This document shows, piece after piece, positions 26,660 to 38,498 of a DNA stretch of 64,000 nucleotides (position 1 is its first letter; each line of letters begins with the position of its first letter). Source of the DNA: Bacteroidales bacterium MB20-C3-3 (GTDB lineage: Bacteria > Bacteroidota > Bacteroidia > Bacteroidales > UBA932); assembly GCA_035609245.1 (NCBI GenBank), contig CP141202.1, positions 2,046,001 through 2,110,000 on the forward strand. Direction: 5' to 3'. A program made the translations under genes and the position numbers. The notes under the pieces are model-generated. The model was given only the letters and a program-made list of their open reading frames with translations. It ran no database searches and had not been told where the DNA came from.

Positions 26660-28129
26660 ATGATGAAAAACAGAATATTTATTTCTATAGTTGGCCTGCT
26701 GGCTCTAACCACATCTTGCAACCTGGACAAGTATCCATACGCTTCGATAGAGCAATCTCAGGCATTCCAGACAGTAAAGGATGCTGCAACTGTGAGGACA
26801 GGTCTATACTCCTACCTTCGTGCAGCTGTAGGCGGACAGTATGTCTACACAACAGATTTCCAGTCAGATTTGCTTAATGCAACCCTCGACTATGGTAACA
26901 GAGGCGGACTTATCTATCGTTGGGAGTTTCTTGACAATGATTATAGCCTCAGAGATATGTGGCAGGTACATTATCAGTTAATTAACAATGCAAACAGTTT
27001 CCTTGACAATGTTGCAAATGTAACACCTGCAAATGCAACTGAACAAACTCAGCTTGACAATTACATTGGCGAGGTACATTTTATGCGTGCATTTGCATAC
27101 CACAGACTTGCAATCAGATATGCAAAGGATTATGAGCCTGCAACAGCAGCAGCTACACTTGGCCTTCCACTGGTTCTTAAGTATGATCCTAATGCAAAAC
27201 CTGCAAGAGCTACTTTAGAGGAGACTTACAAACAAATTAAAGATGATTTGGCAATAGCTAAACAAAAGCTAAATGCCGCAGGAGCTGCAAATTCATACTA
27301 TCTTACTGTAGATGCAGTAAACGCTTTTGAAGCAAGAGTTGCACTTTATGCACACGATTGGACAACTGCTATTTCAGCAGCTGACAAGGTTATTGCTAAA
27401 TATCCGCTTATTGATAATGAAGCTGATTTCCAGAAACTTTGGAACAACGACCAAGGTTCTGAGATCATTACCAAGCTCTTTATGTCAACTAACGAGCTAA
27501 GTGGTCAGATGAATGTTTTCATTACTTACAATACCGGTATTAAATCAAATGTTCCTGACTTTATCCCTCAGCAGTGGGTTGTTGATCTTTTTGCTGATAA
27601 CGATATTCGTAAGAGTGCGTATCTGAAAAAAGATAAGATTACCATTCAAAGTCAAAATTATACTGATGTATATATGATTAACAAGTACCCTGGTAATCCA
27701 ACTCTTTGGACTACAGCCGTAAGTAACTACTATAACATGGTGAAATTGTTCCGTTCTTCAGAGGCTTATCTTATTAAGGCAGAAGCTGCATACAGAGCAT
27801 CTCAGCCTACAGTAGCTGTTTCTGCACTAAATGCACTAAGAGTTAAACGCGGTCTCTCTGAGTTGCCTACAACTCTTACAGGTGCTGCTCTTTTCACTGC
27901 AATTCAAGAGGAGAGAACTCGTGAAATGCTTTGTGAAGGTACAAGACTAGATGACCTGAAGAGATGGGGACTAGGTTTCTCAAGGAAGGCTCCGCAAAAT
28001 GCAAACATGGTTCTTACCGGAACTGCAGCATCAGGCTTGTCTGTTGAGGCAAATAACCAGAAATTTGTATGGGAAATCCCTGCAAATGACCTTCAAACTA
28101 ATAAAAATCTTGTTCCAAACTGGCAATAA
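26660..28129 (+). CDS. SusD/RagB-family nutrient-binding lipoprotein (pair 2)
   Basis: The 489-residue lipoprotein has the signal FISIVGLLALTTSC with the lipid cysteine near residue 20, an N-terminal SusD-like region starting NLDKYPYASIEQSQAFQ, the typical GEVHFMRAFAYHRLAIRYAK helix near residue 135-155, and the C-terminal signature RTREMLCEGTRLDDLKRWG near 415-435, which is diagnostic of classical SusD/RagB. Two ATG codons are tandem (26660 and 26663); either may be used. It acts with the SusC 18 bp upstream and is followed by a strong terminator. Confidence 0.95.
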   Translation: MMKNRIFISIVGLLALTTSCNLDKYPYASIEQSQAFQTVKDAATVRTGLYSYLRAAVGGQYVYTTDFQSDLLNATLDYGNRGGLIYRWEFLDNDYSLRDMWQVHYQLINNANSFLDNVANVTPANATEQTQLDNYIGEVHFMRAFAYHRLAIRYAKDYEPATAAATLGLPLVLKYDPNAKPARATLEETYKQIKDDLAIAKQKLNAAGAANSYYLTVDAVNAFEARVALYAHDWTTAISAADKVIAKYPLIDNEADFQKLWNNDQGSEIITKLFMSTNELSGQMNVFITYNTGIKSNVPDFIPQQWVVDLFADNDIRKSAYLKKDKITIQSQNYTDVYMINKYPGNPTLWTTAVSNYYNMVKLFRSSEAYLIKAEAAYRASQPTVAVSALNALRVKRGLSELPTTLTGAALFTAIQEERTREMLCEGTRLDDLKRWGLGFSRKAPQNANMVLTGTAASGLSVEANNQKFVWEIPANDLQTNKNLVPNWQ

Positions 28130-28150
28130 GTATTTATTGTATGTTTTTAT

Positions 28151-28181
28151 AGTGCCTGTGAATAAACAGGCACTTTTTTTT
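28151..28181 (+). terminator. Intrinsic terminator after SusD pair 2
   Basis: A 9-bp perfect stem (28151-28159 with 28166-28174), loop GAATAA, followed by a T-run. A -7 box match (TATCTTTG) begins at the end of that T-run. Confidence 0.92.
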
Positions 28182-28189
28182 TATCTTTG
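28182..28189 (+). promoter_or_regulatory. Candidate -7 box (TATCTTTG) for the M64-type peptidase lipoprotein gene
   Basis: An exact TAnnTTTG match directly after the T-run of the preceding terminator and 15 bp before the ATG at 28205. No spaced TTG lies upstream. If used, the leader is about ten nucleotides. Confidence 0.4.
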
Positions 28190-28204
28190 AAAAAATGTTT
28201 AATA

Positions 28205-30202
28205 ATGAATCTCTTCAAAAAAATATTTTACATAATAATTGGGTCGATTTTTCTTGTATCATGCAAGAAGGATCCTCTTCCTGTTTTGACTTTATCGGCT
28301 GATAAAATAGTTTTTTCAAACAAAACATCAACTGAAACCATTTCTGTAAGTTCAAATTATAATTGGTCAATTTCTAATGATTCAGACTGGATTTCAATAA
28401 CACCTACCTCTTCAACAGGAGAGTCAACTGTAAAAATATCTGCAACAGAGAACAACACAGACTCTGATCGCACAACAAATCTTGTGGTGACAACCGGAAA
28501 AGAAGGCACCCCAAGTTATTTGAGAAAGGTGATAAGCATAACGCAGTCAAATAGTGTCCTTTATATTGATTTTGACTACATCAGTTTTGAAAAAGTTCAA
28601 TCTTCAAAATCTTTGGTCATATCTTCGAATACAGATTGGGAGTTAATAATACCAGCAAATATTAGCTGGATTACTTCAGATATCCTCAAAGGTTTTGGGA
28701 ATGGTCAGTTAAATCTCACTGTTGTTGAAAATACCGGACAAGACAGATCTGTTGATGTTGAATTTAAATACGCAGGGAAAACAAAGATTGTTAAAATATT
28801 TCAAAAAAGGGGCGTTAATTCTCCGCCCGCACCTGTGTCACCTATTCACCCTCAGAATAATCTTACAAATATCCCAAGAATACTTGAATTTAGCTGGGAA
28901 AAGTCAGTTGACACAGATAAGGATCAGGTTAAATACGACATAGAACTTTCTGAATCTGCGAATTTCCCAGAAGGAGCTCTAACTAAGAAATTCAGTACAG
29001 ATACATTAACCAAATATTCAACTCCTGAACTTTTAAAGGAAAATACTAAATACTACTGGAGGGTTACAGCCTCTGACTCATATGGTGCAAAAACTGTATC
29101 ATCTGCATTTACATTTACAACAGGAACCAAAGGTGGTTATGCCAACGGAGAGTCCAGGGTTGCCTTTTTTAATACTAATGGTCTAATTGCAAATGAAATA
29201 GTGTTTGTTGGAGATGGGTATACTATAGCGGACTTTGTAGATGGAGGCAAGTTTGATCAGGATATGAATGAGGGGATAGATGCGTTTTTCTCTGTTGAAC
29301 CATACAAATCATACAAGCAATATTTCAGAGTTTATAAACTTGCAGCCTATTCTAAGGATAGCGGTGCAACACAGCTTGACAAGGGAATTGTAAAAGAGAC
29401 AGCATTCAGCACTGTTTTTAAGGGTGGATCAAGCATGGAGTCAGATGATGAAAAGGTGTTTGAATTTGTCTCTGTTAATGTTGAGGGGATGGAGGATACT
29501 AACCCATATTATTCAGGGATACAGGGTAAACTTCAGAATACACTTGTAGTATTGGTTGTTAACGAGGACAGATATGCCGGAACCTGCTGGATGTTCAGTG
29601 ACGGCAGGGCATTGGCAATTTGCCCAAACAGCAGAGACACCAGGTCCAATTATCATTATAAAAGTATAGTGAACCACGAAGCAGGAGGACACGGTTTTGG
29701 CAGACTTGCAGATGAGTATGTAACATCTGCAAACAGGGATAAAACTATTACAGAGAGCGAGAAAACATCACTTCAGAATTGGGTGAAATATGGTTTCTAC
29801 CCAAATGTTGACCTTACATCTGACCTTAACAACATTAAATGGAAACATTTTGTTGGAAAAGCAGGATACTCTGTTGCAGCGCATGAAGGTGGATTCTATT
29901 TTACTTATGGAGTATGGAGACCGGAGAGTTCCAGCTGTATGATTGATAACAGACAATACTATAATACTCCAAGCAGAGAGCATATCGTAAAACGAATTCT
30001 CAGAACTGCACATAATGCAAGGGTCTCTGAGTATGTAAACGGAGTACTTACCCCAATTCCAAATGACCCTTACAATTTAGATGAATTCGTAAGGCTTGAT
30101 GTAAAGAAAACTGAAGCAGGAGCCCAGTTTTATACAAAAAGTTTTAATCCTTTAACTTTTAATCAACTGGCCCCACCGGTTATGGTAGAAGTTAAACATT
30201 AG
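28205..30202 (+). CDS. BACON-domain lipoprotein with C-terminal M64-type metallopeptidase
   Basis: From the ATG at 28205 it has 665 residues; an in-frame TTG at 28187 only adds six residues before the signal and falls in the -7 box. The lipobox is FLVSC (Cys20). Two BACON-like Ig modules follow (about 30-115 and 117-202; NYNWSISNDSDWISI and NTDWELIIPANISWI show the typical Trp pattern), then a fibronectin-III-like module (about 205-310, TKYYWRVTASDSYGA) and a peptidase domain (about 320-665) with HEAGGHGFGRLADEY (residues 491-505), which matches the M64 (IgA peptidase) zinc region. The zinc histidines are separated by E plus three residues rather than the usual HExxH. It is probably surface-exposed and would cut protein into peptides for the SusC/SusD systems upstream; the target protein is unknown. 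Confidence 0.85.
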   Translation: MNLFKKIFYIIIGSIFLVSCKKDPLPVLTLSADKIVFSNKTSTETISVSSNYNWSISNDSDWISITPTSSTGESTVKISATENNTDSDRTTNLVVTTGKEGTPSYLRKVISITQSNSVLYIDFDYISFEKVQSSKSLVISSNTDWELIIPANISWITSDILKGFGNGQLNLTVVENTGQDRSVDVEFKYAGKTKIVKIFQKRGVNSPPAPVSPIHPQNNLTNIPRILEFSWEKSVDTDKDQVKYDIELSESANFPEGALTKKFSTDTLTKYSTPELLKENTKYYWRVTASDSYGAKTVSSAFTFTTGTKGGYANGESRVAFFNTNGLIANEIVFVGDGYTIADFVDGGKFDQDMNEGIDAFFSVEPYKSYKQYFRVYKLAAYSKDSGATQLDKGIVKETAFSTVFKGGSSMESDDEKVFEFVSVNVEGMEDTNPYYSGIQGKLQNTLVVLVVNEDRYAGTCWMFSDGRALAICPNSRDTRSNYHYKSIVNHEAGGHGFGRLADEYVTSANRDKTITESEKTSLQNWVKYGFYPNVDLTSDLNNIKWKHFVGKAGYSVAAHEGGFYFTYGVWRPESSSCMIDNRQYYNTPSREHIVKRILRTAHNARVSEYVNGVLTPIPNDPYNLDEFVRLDVKKTEAGAQFYTKSFNPLTFNQLAPPVMVEVKH

Positions 30203-30212
30203 GGTATAAGCA

Positions 30213-30258
30213 CAAAAAAGAGGCCAACTAAAAGTAATTTTTAGTTGGCCTCTTTGTT
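30213..30258. terminator. Bidirectional terminator between the M64-type gene and rpoC
   Basis: A 17-bp perfect stem (30217-30233 with 30239-30255) and 5-nt loop carries an A-run on one side and a T-rich stretch on the other. It lies 11 bp past the peptidase stop and 20 bp past the rpoC stop of the facing gene, so it serves both convergent units. Confidence 0.93.
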
Positions 30259-30278
30259 ATACAGAAAATTCAATTGAA

Positions 30279-33200
30279 TTACTCTTTCTTGCTTCTCATA
30301 AGTTTCATATGGTCGTCCATAGAACTTACAACCATTCTGTCGAATTCCCTTGTGCCGGTACCGGCAGGAATAAGGTGTCCGCAGATGACATTCTCTTTGA
30401 GACCCTCCAGAGTATCTTTCTTTCCGAATATAGCAGCTTCGCTCAGAACCTTTGTTGTCTCCTGGAAGGAGGCGGCTGACATAAAGCTGTTTGTACGGAG
30501 AGCTGCTCTGGTAATACCTTGCAAAATCTGGTTTGATGTTGCAGGAATCGCATCTCTTGCCTCAACTGTTTTAAGGTCTCGGCGTTTGAGTGTAGAGTTC
30601 TCTTCTCTTAGTCTTCTTACGGTTACAATCATTCCCGGTTTAAGTTCTGCAGAGTCTCCGGCATCAAGAACTACCTTCTTGTCGTAAATGGTATCGTTCT
30701 CCTCCATAAACTCCCACTTGTCAACAAGTTGTTCAGGCAGGAAGCGAGTATCGCCCGGATCTACAATCTCAAGCTTTCTCATCATCTGGCGAACAATTAT
30801 TTCAAAGTGTTTGTCATTGATCTTAACACCCTGCATTCTGTAAACCTCCTGAATCTCGTTCACGATATACTCCTGAACTCTTGTCGGGCCCTGAATTGCC
30901 AGAATGTCTGTAGGTGATATAGCACCTTCAGAGAGAGGCATTCCTGCCTTAACATAGTCATTCTCCTGAACAAGAATCTGTTTGGTGAGAGGAACTGTAT
31001 ATGTCTTCTTCTCTCCGCTCTTGGACTGGACAATAATCTCTCTGTTACCACGCTTAATCTTACCCATCAGAACCTCTCCGTCAATTTCGGTAACTACAGC
31101 AGGATTGGATGGATTACGAGCTTCAAACAGTTCGGTTACTCTAGGAAGACCTCCTGTGATGTCACCGGATTTACCGATGGCTCTCGGGATCTTGACAAGA
31201 ATGTCACCGGCTTTGATTTTCTGTCCGTTTTCTACCATTATGTGTGCACCCACAGGAAGGTTGTACTGCTTAAGTTCAATCTTATCCTCAACAATTCTAA
31301 TGGTTGGATTCTTAGATTTATCTCTGGATTCAATAATCACCTTCTCTTTGTGTAGTGAATACTCATCAGCAGCCTCTTCTCTGTATGTTACACCCTCAAT
31401 AAGAGAGTCAAACATGGCTTTACCGTCAGTCTCAGCGATGGTTACAGCATTGTATGCATCCCATTCGCAAATTCTGTCTCCCTTCTTTACAAGGTCACCA
31501 TCTTTCATAAAGAGTGTTGCTCCATAAGGGATGTTGTGATTGTAAAGAGTGATTCCGGTATTGACATCAACAATCCTCATCTCTGCGGTACGGCCTATTA
31601 CAATTACCTGTTTCTCTCCAATTTGATCTGTTTTTGTCAAAGTACGCAACTCTTCTAACTCGAGTTTTCCTTCGTATCTTGCAATAATCTCATTCTCGGA
31701 TGCGATACTTGATGCAGTACCTCCCACGTGGAATGTACGAAGAGTAAGCTGTGTACCGGGCTCGCCAATTGATTGGGCTGCAATAACTCCAACCACCTCT
31801 CCTCTCTCAACCATTCTTCCGGTAGCGAGGTTCCTTCCGTAACATTTAGCGCAAACACCTTTACGGGATTCGCAGGTAAGCACGGAACGGATTTCTACAT
31901 GTTCAATAGGCAGTGACTGAATAAGTTCAGCGATCTCTTCTGTAATCTGCTCTCCGGCTTCAATTATCTTTTCACCTGTAAGTGGATTATAAATGTCGTG
32001 AACAGAGGTTCTTCCAAGAATTCTTTCATAGAGCGATTCTACAATTTCATCCTTGTTCTTTATAGCTGTAGCTACCAGTCCTCTTAGAGTACCGCAGTCA
32101 TCTTCGTTTATTATAACATCGTGAGAGACATCCACCAGACGACGGGTAAGGTAACCTGCGTCAGCTGTTTTAAGAGCAGTATCGGCAAGACCCTTACGGG
32201 CACCGTGTGTTGAAATGAAGTACTCAAGTACAGACAACCCCTCTTTAAAGTTAGAGAGAATAGGGTTCTCAATAATCTCGGCAGATGAAGCTCCGGATTT
32301 CTGAGGCTTAGCCATCAGACCCCTCATACCTGAGAGCTGACGGATCTGCTCTTTTGATCCGCGGGCGCCTGAGTGAAGCATCATATAAACTGGGTTGAAT
32401 CCCTGTTTGTCAGTTGCTATCCTCTTTTCAACAATGTTTGTCAGTTTTGAGTTTGTCCCTGTCCAGATATCAATAATCTGATTATAACGCTCATTATTGG
32501 TGATAAGACCATTATTGTATGAGAACATAATATTCTCAACCTGCTTGTATCCATCTTCAATCAGAGTCTGTTTCTCTTCCGGAACAATTACATCTTCAAG
32601 GTTGAACGATAGTCCTCCTCTGAAAGCCATTGTATATCCAATCTCTTTGATGTCATCAAGGAATTGTGCAGTTCTGGCTACACCTGAGACTTTAAGAACA
32701 TTACTGATGATATCTCTAAGAGATTTTTTTGTAAGGATTTCATTTATGTAACCTACTTCCGGTGGTACAACCTGATTAAAGAGTATTCTTCCCACTGTTG
32801 TCTTTACCATATGGTAACCCAAAGATGGATCTGACATAACTTTAGGAAGTCTGACCTCAATCTCTGTATGTAGTTCCACGCTCTTCTCGTTGTATCCTAT
32901 GATTACCTCTTCAGGACCATAGAATCTTCTGCCCTCTCCCTTTGCACCAGGTCTGATCTTGGTAATGTAGTACAATCCAAGAACCATGTCTTGTGAAGGT
33001 ACTGTAATTGGGGCTCCATTTGCAGGGTTAAGAATATTGTGTGAACCCAGCATAAGAAGCTGAGCCTCCAGAATTGCAGCATTGCCAAGTGGTAAGTGTA
33101 CAGCCATCTGGTCACCGTCAAAGTCTGCGTTGAATGCAGTACAAGATAGTGGATGGAGCTGAATTGCCTTACCCTCTATTAGTTTTGGCTGGAATGCCTG

Positions 33201-34538
33201 TATACCTAGTCTGTGAAGGGTAGGAGCACGGTTAAGCATAACCGGATGGCCCTTCATTACATTCTCCAGAATATCCCATATTACTGGATCTTTTCTGTCA
33301 ACGATTTTCTTTGCAGACTTGACGGTTTTAACAATTCCCCGCTCAATTAGCTTACGAATAACAAATGGTTTGAAGAGCTCTGCAGCCATATCTTTTGGAA
33401 GGCCGCATTCGTGCATCTTAAGTTCCGGTCCAACAACAATTACGGAACGGGCCGAGTAGTCAACCCTCTTACCAAGGAGGTTCTGACGGAACCTTCCCTG
33501 TTTTCCTTTTAGGGAGTCAGATAGTGATTTAAGTGTACGGTTTGCCTCTGTCTTAACCGCGTTTGATTTTCTTGAATTATCAAACAGTGAGTCAACAGCC
33601 TCCTGAAGCATCCTCTTTTCGTTTCTGAGAATCACCTCCGGAGCTTTAATCTCAATGAGTCTTTTCAGACGGTTATTTCTTATAATAACCCTTCTGTACA
33701 AATCATTAAGGTCAGATGTTGCAAAACGACCTCCGTCAAGTGGAACAAGTGGTCTCAGCTCGGGTGGAATTACAGGGATTACCTTTAATACCATCCACTC
33801 AGGATTGTTAACCTCTTTTGATTCACGAAAAGCCTCAACAACACTTAATCTTTTAAGTGCTTCTGCTTTTCTTTGCTGAGATGTTTCATTCTCTGTTTTA
33901 TGACGCAATTCGTATGAAAGCTCATCGAGTTTAATTCTCTCAAGCATTTTGAGGATAGCCTCTGCTCCCATTCCTGCAATGAATTTGTCAGGATTGTCAT
34001 CGTCAAGCATCGAGTTCTCTTTTGGAAGCTTGTCCAGCAGTTCCATATACTCATCCTCAGTCAGGAAGTCGTTTGTACGAACTCCCTCCTGTGCAAGTAT
34101 ACCTGGCTGAATTACTACATACCTTTCATAGTATATAATCCCCTCCAGCTTTTTGGAAGGTATACCAAGCAGATATCCTATTTTGTTTGGAGTTGAGCGG
34201 AAGTACCATATGTGGGCCACAGGAACAGTTAGTGTTATGTGTCCCATTCTTTCGCGCCTGACCTTCTTCTCTGTAACCTCTACACCGCAACGATCGCATA
34301 TAATACCGCGATAACGAATCCTCTTGTATTTTCCGCAATGACACTCATAATCCTTATATGGACCAAAAATGCGCTCACAGAAAAGTCCGTCTCTCTCCGG
34401 TTTATATGTACGATAGTTAACAGTTTCCGGTTTAAGCACTTCACCAGAAGATCTCTCCAGAATCTCCTCAGGAGATGCAAGACCAATGGAAATTTGGCTG
34501 AAATTGCTCTTTACCTTTATCTCTTTTTTGAAAGACAT
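30279..34538 (-). CDS. rpoC: DNA-directed RNA polymerase subunit beta'
   Basis: The largest core subunit of RNA polymerase, 1419 residues, the usual Bacteroidota size. Visible landmarks are the N-terminal zinc ribbon (CHCGKY near residue 66 and CDRCGVEV near 81), the catalytic Mg loop [12 protein letters not shown] near residue 470, the bridge/trigger-loop area with [16 protein letters not shown], and the second zinc site [15 protein letters not shown]. It is the last gene of the secE-nusG-rplKAJL-rpoBC unit, 38 bp after rpoB, and ends at a strong bidirectional terminator. Confidence 0.99.
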   Translation of the reverse strand: MSFKKEIKVKSNFSQISIGLASPEEILERSSGEVLKPETVNYRTYKPERDGLFCERIFGPYKDYECHCGKYKRIRYRGIICDRCGVEVTEKKVRRERMGHITLTVPVAHIWYFRSTPNKIGYLLGIPSKKLEGIIYYERYVVIQPGILAQEGVRTNDFLTEDEYMELLDKLPKENSMLDDDNPDKFIAGMGAEAILKMLERIKLDELSYELRHKTENETSQQRKAEALKRLSVVEAFRESKEVNNPEWMVLKVIPVIPPELRPLVPLDGGRFATSDLNDLYRRVIIRNNRLKRLIEIKAPEVILRNEKRMLQEAVDSLFDNSRKSNAVKTEANRTLKSLSDSLKGKQGRFRQNLLGKRVDYSARSVIVVGPELKMHECGLPKDMAAELFKPFVIRKLIERGIVKTVKSAKKIVDRKDPVIWDILENVMKGHPVMLNRAPTLHRLGIQAFQPKLIEGKAIQLHPLSCTAFNADFDGDQMAVHLPLGNAAILEAQLLMLGSHNILNPANGAPITVPSQDMVLGLYYITKIRPGAKGEGRRFYGPEEVIIGYNEKSVELHTEIEVRLPKVMSDPSLGYHMVKTTVGRILFNQVVPPEVGYINEILTKKSLRDIISNVLKVSGVARTAQFLDDIKEIGYTMAFRGGLSFNLEDVIVPEEKQTLIEDGYKQVENIMFSYNNGLITNNERYNQIIDIWTGTNSKLTNIVEKRIATDKQGFNPVYMMLHSGARGSKEQIRQLSGMRGLMAKPQKSGASSAEIIENPILSNFKEGLSVLEYFISTHGARKGLADTALKTADAGYLTRRLVDVSHDVIINEDDCGTLRGLVATAIKNKDEIVESLYERILGRTSVHDIYNPLTGEKIIEAGEQITEEIAELIQSLPIEHVEIRSVLTCESRKGVCAKCYGRNLATGRMVERGEVVGVIAAQSIGEPGTQLTLRTFHVGGTASSIASENEIIARYEGKLELEELRTLTKTDQIGEKQVIVIGRTAEMRIVDVNTGITLYNHNIPYGATLFMKDGDLVKKGDRICEWDAYNAVTIAETDGKAMFDSLIEGVTYREEAADEYSLHKEKVIIESRDKSKNPTIRIVEDKIELKQYNLPVGAHIMVENGQKIKAGDILVKIPRAIGKSGDITGGLPRVTELFEARNPSNPAVVTEIDGEVLMGKIKRGNREIIVQSKSGEKKTYTVPLTKQILVQENDYVKAGMPLSEGAISPTDILAIQGPTRVQEYIVNEIQEVYRMQGVKINDKHFEIIVRQMMRKLEIVDPGDTRFLPEQLVDKWEFMEENDTIYDKKVVLDAGDSAELKPGMIVTVRRLREENSTLKRRDLKTVEARDAIPATSNQILQGITRAALRTNSFMSAASFQETTKVLSEAAIFGKKDTLEGLKENVICGHLIPAGTGTREFDRMVVSSMDDHMKLMRSKKE

Positions 34539-34576
34539 ATTATTCTCTTTTCAAATGTTCAAATACTTAATTTAGA

Positions 34577-37500
34577 TCAGTCAAGATTGACACTGAGTCC
34601 CAGACCGCGAAGTTCGTGCAGAAGCACATTCAGGGATTCAGGTATGCCCGGCTGAGGCATAGTCTCTCCCTTAACAATTGCTTCGTACGCTCTTGAGCGA
34701 CCAGTTACATCGTCTGACTTGATTGTGAGAATTTCCTGCAGGATATTGGCAGCACCAAAAGCCTCCAGTGCCCATACCTCCATCTCTCCAAAGCGCTGTC
34801 CACCAAACTGAGCCTTACCTCCCAGCGGCTGCTGAGTAATAAGGGAGTATGGTCCTATTGATCTTGCGTGCATCTTGTCATCAACCATGTGGCCTAGTTT
34901 GAGCATGTAAATCACTCCAACTGTAGCCGGCTGGTCAAACATCTCACCTGTACCTCCGTCACGCAGATATGTTTTGCCATATTTTGGAACTCCGGCTTTA
35001 TCTGTCTCTGCAGTGATTTCGTCAAGTGTTGCACCATCAAAAATAGGTGTACTGAACTTTTTGCCATTCTTCTGACCTGCCCATCCCAGAACTGTTTCGT
35101 ATATCTGACCCAGATTCATACGAGATGGTACACCCAGAGGATTTAGTACGATATCCACAACTGAACCATCTTCAAGGAATGGCATATCTTCATCACGAAC
35201 GACTTTGGCAACAATACCTTTGTTACCGTGTCTGCCTGCCATCTTGTCCCCTACACGAACTTTACGCTTCTTGGCAATGTAAACCTTTGCAAGCTGCATA
35301 ATTCCGGTTGGAAGTTCATCTCCAATTGTGAGATTGTATTTAATTCTCTTAAGTTCAGCATCATACTCCTTATGTGCAATAAGGTAGTTGTTGATAAGTT
35401 GCTTAATAAGAGTGTTTGTGTTTTTATCTGTTGTCCATTTTGCAGGATTGATATTCTCGTATGACAGAGAATTCAATGCTTCAAATGTAAACGGCTGATC
35501 TTTTGTGATAAGTTCTACTCCGTAAAGGTCACTTACACCGTTAGATGACTTGTTGTTAAGAAGTTCCATCAATTTTGCGAGGAATGTCTGACGAAGAGCA
35601 GCTGCTTTACGCTCGAAGTTCTCCTCTGCGTGCTGAAGCTGATTCTTTGAAGTGCTTTTTCCTCTTTTGGAGTTCTCTTTTGCAACTTTTGAGAATAATC
35701 TCTTGTCTATTACGGTACCTCTTAGTGAAGGGGAGGCTTTAAGAGATGCATCTTTTACATCGCCTGCTTTGTCTCCGAATATTGCGCGGAGCAGTTTCTC
35801 TTCCGGAGAAGGGTCACTCTCGCCTTTAGGAGTAATCTTTCCAATAAGAATATCTCCCGGCTCAACATTGGCTCCGATACGGATTATACCATTTTCATCA
35901 AGATCTTTTGTTGCCTCTTCGCTCACATTTGGAATGTCAGATGTAAGTTCCTCCATACCACGCTTGGTATCACGAACCTCCATAATATATTCGTCAACAT
36001 GGATAGATGTAAATACATCTTCTCTCAACAGTCTTTCAGAAACGACAATTGCATCCTCAAAGTTGTAACCCTTCCATGGCATAAAAGCAACCTTCAGGTT
36101 TCTGCCAAGAGCGAGGTCTCCGCCCTGTGTGGCATAGCCCTCAGTCATAATCTGTCCCGTTACAACCTTCTCTCCCTTTCTTACAATAGGTTTTAAGGTA
36201 ATAGAGGTGTTCTGGTTTGTCTTTCTGTAAAGCGGCAGCTTATAAACTGTAACTTCAGGGTCAAAGCTTACAAATCGCTCGTTTTCAGTCATCTCATATT
36301 TGACATGAATCTCACGGGCATCAACATAAACCACCTCTCCTTTACCTCTTGCAACAATCTGAGTTCTTGAATCCTTAACTACAGGACCCTCAAGCCCTGT
36401 ACCTACAATTGGTGATTCGGGGCGGATAAGCGGGACAGCCTGTCGCATCATGTTTGATCCCATCAGAGCGCGGTTTGCATCGTCATGCTCAAGGAATGGG
36501 ATAAGTGATGCTGCTATTGAGGCTATCTGGTTTGGAGAGACATCCACAAGGTCAACCTTGGATTTGTCCACAACGGGATAGTCCGCCTCGTAACGGCATT
36601 TAATCCTCTCATCTGTGATAAGACCATCTTCTGCAATATGAACATTCGCCTGTGCAACCATCTTCTGCTCTTCATCCTCGGCACTCATATATACACATCC
36701 CTTGGCGGTCATGTCAACAAATCCTTCTGTCACTTTCCTGTAAGGGGTCTCAATGAAGCCCAAATCGTTAATCTTTGCGTATACACAAAGAGAGGAGATA
36801 AGGCCGATGTTCGGACCCTCAGGTGTCTCAATAGGGCACAGCCTGCCGTAGTGTGTATAGTGTACATCTCGAACCTCAAAACCTGCACGGTCTCTTGAAA
36901 GACCTCCGGGACCCAAGGCAGAGAGTCTTCTCTTGTGAGTCATTTCTGCCAGTGGATTTGTCTGATCCATAAACTGAGAGAGCTGGCTCGATCCAAAGAA
37001 GGAGTTGATTACTGAAGAGAGGGTCTTGGCATTGATAAGGTCAATAGGGTAGAAGACCTCGTTATCACGCACATTCATTCTCTCCCTTATGGTTCTTGCC
37101 ATTCTTGATAAACCAACGCTAAACTGGTTGGCGAGCTGTTCGCCAACAGTTCTGATACGCCTGTTGCTCAAGTGGTCAATATCATCAACTATTGCTTTAG
37201 AGTTAATAAGTTGTATAAGGTACCTGATGATTTCAATTATATCCTGTTTGGTAAGGACTCTGGTCTCGTCAGGGATGTTGATATTAAGCTTGTGGTTAAG
37301 CCTGTATCTCCCCACCTCTCCCAGGTCATACCTTTTATCTGAGAAGAACAGCTTGTCAATAACATCTCTTGCTGTTGCCTCGTCTGCCGGTTCAGAATTT
37401 CTGAGCTGGCGGTATGTATAGTAAACGGCCTCTTTACCAGTGTTGCAGACATCTTTCTGTAGTGTGTTTGCAATAATGGCGAAGTCGTTAAGATTAACAT

Positions 37501-38395
37501 CCTCTTTGTGAATGAGAATGGTACTTACTCCTGATTCAAGAATTTCGTCAATATGATCCTCCTCAATAGTTGTCTCTCTCTCCAGAATGACTTTAACCCT
37601 TTGAATGTAAACTACCTCTCCAGTATCTTCATCCACAAAGTCTTCGTTCCAGGTAGTGAGTACCTTGGCTGCCAATTTGCTGCCAACGCACTTCTTGAGA
37701 TTTGCTTTTGTTACCTTTACTTCGTTTGCAAGGCCAAAAATGTCAAGAATCTCCTTGTCACTTTCATAGCCAATTGCGCGAAGCAGAGTTGTTACAGGAA
37801 GTTTTTTCTTTCTGTCAATATATGCATACATGACATTGTTGATGTCAGTTGCAAACTCTATCCACGATCCCTTAAACGGGATGATACGGGCAGAGTAGAG
37901 TTTAGTTCCATTGGCATGGAGACTCTGTCCAAAGAAAACGCCAGGTGAACGGTGGAGCTGAGAAACAATTACTCTCTCCGAGCCGTTGATAACGAATGTC
38001 CCCCTTGGGGTCATATATGGAATTGTTCCAAGATATACATCCTGGATCATTGTTTCAAAATCTTCGTGAGTAGGATCTGTACAATAGAGCTTCAGCTTGG
38101 CCTTGAGCGGAACGCTGTAGGTTAGCCCCCTGTCCAAACACTCTTCGATAGAGTACCTTGGAGGGTCTATGAAGTAGTCAATAAATTCAAGGACAAAACT
38201 GTTACGGGTGTCCGTAATAGGGAATATCTCCTGAAATACTTTGTAAAGACCTTCATTTTTCCTGTTTTCAGGTGTGGTGTCAAGCTGAAAGAAGTCCTTA
38301 AAGGACTTAAGCTGCACCTCCAGAAAATCGGGATAATCCAGAAGGGATTTTGAAGTCGCGAATGTAATCCGCTGATTGATATTTGTTTGCGACAT
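34577..38395 (-). CDS. rpoB: DNA-directed RNA polymerase subunit beta
   Basis: 1272 residues, full length. The rifampicin-pocket region is visible ([20 protein letters not shown] and [13 protein letters not shown] near residues 470-505), as are the [10 protein letters not shown] motif near 1055 and the C-terminal clamp segment [20 protein letters not shown]. In the rifampicin region I see the usual wild-type pattern and no obvious resistance substitution. It is separated from rplL by about 100 bp carrying hairpins. Confidence 0.99.
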   Translation of the reverse strand: MSQTNINQRITFATSKSLLDYPDFLEVQLKSFKDFFQLDTTPENRKNEGLYKVFQEIFPITDTRNSFVLEFIDYFIDPPRYSIEECLDRGLTYSVPLKAKLKLYCTDPTHEDFETMIQDVYLGTIPYMTPRGTFVINGSERVIVSQLHRSPGVFFGQSLHANGTKLYSARIIPFKGSWIEFATDINNVMYAYIDRKKKLPVTTLLRAIGYESDKEILDIFGLANEVKVTKANLKKCVGSKLAAKVLTTWNEDFVDEDTGEVVYIQRVKVILERETTIEEDHIDEILESGVSTILIHKEDVNLNDFAIIANTLQKDVCNTGKEAVYYTYRQLRNSEPADEATARDVIDKLFFSDKRYDLGEVGRYRLNHKLNINIPDETRVLTKQDIIEIIRYLIQLINSKAIVDDIDHLSNRRIRTVGEQLANQFSVGLSRMARTIRERMNVRDNEVFYPIDLINAKTLSSVINSFFGSSQLSQFMDQTNPLAEMTHKRRLSALGPGGLSRDRAGFEVRDVHYTHYGRLCPIETPEGPNIGLISSLCVYAKINDLGFIETPYRKVTEGFVDMTAKGCVYMSAEDEEQKMVAQANVHIAEDGLITDERIKCRYEADYPVVDKSKVDLVDVSPNQIASIAASLIPFLEHDDANRALMGSNMMRQAVPLIRPESPIVGTGLEGPVVKDSRTQIVARGKGEVVYVDAREIHVKYEMTENERFVSFDPEVTVYKLPLYRKTNQNTSITLKPIVRKGEKVVTGQIMTEGYATQGGDLALGRNLKVAFMPWKGYNFEDAIVVSERLLREDVFTSIHVDEYIMEVRDTKRGMEELTSDIPNVSEEATKDLDENGIIRIGANVEPGDILIGKITPKGESDPSPEEKLLRAIFGDKAGDVKDASLKASPSLRGTVIDKRLFSKVAKENSKRGKSTSKNQLQHAEENFERKAAALRQTFLAKLMELLNNKSSNGVSDLYGVELITKDQPFTFEALNSLSYENINPAKWTTDKNTNTLIKQLINNYLIAHKEYDAELKRIKYNLTIGDELPTGIMQLAKVYIAKKRKVRVGDKMAGRHGNKGIVAKVVRDEDMPFLEDGSVVDIVLNPLGVPSRMNLGQIYETVLGWAGQKNGKKFSTPIFDGATLDEITAETDKAGVPKYGKTYLRDGGTGEMFDQPATVGVIYMLKLGHMVDDKMHARSIGPYSLITQQPLGGKAQFGGQRFGEMEVWALEAFGAANILQEILTIKSDDVTGRSRAYEAIVKGETMPQPGIPESLNVLLHELRGLGLSVNLD

Positions 38396-38441
38396 TTTAT
38401 TCGGATTGGTTGAAATTATGTTAAAATAACGACAAAAAGGC

Positions 38442-38490
38442 TTAGAGCCGTTTAGGGCTCTAAACCTGATATGAATACCCGTTTAACGGG
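38442..38490 (-). terminator. Hairpins in the rplL-rpoB gap (probable partial terminator or processing site)
   Basis: Reading on the minus strand, a small palindrome at 38478-38490 is followed by an 8-bp stem (38442-38449 with 38456-38463, 6-nt loop) and then CCTTTTTG. This resembles an intrinsic terminator placed between the ribosomal and polymerase genes. In many bacteria this gap holds an attenuator or RNase III site that lowers rpoBC relative to rplJL; here that role is inferred from position. Confidence 0.6.
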
Positions 38491-38498
38491 ATGTAGAG

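Noticed and set aside
30982-31527. Plus-strand 181-codon frame inside rpoC (and similar long frames inside rpoB, purA and rplA)
   Set aside because: They lie fully antisense to highly conserved genes and show no recognisable family, signal or promoter.
38478-38490. Small palindrome after rplL as a separate terminator
   Set aside because: The stem is only about six pairs with almost no loop and no U-tract. It was merged with the stronger hairpin next to it.
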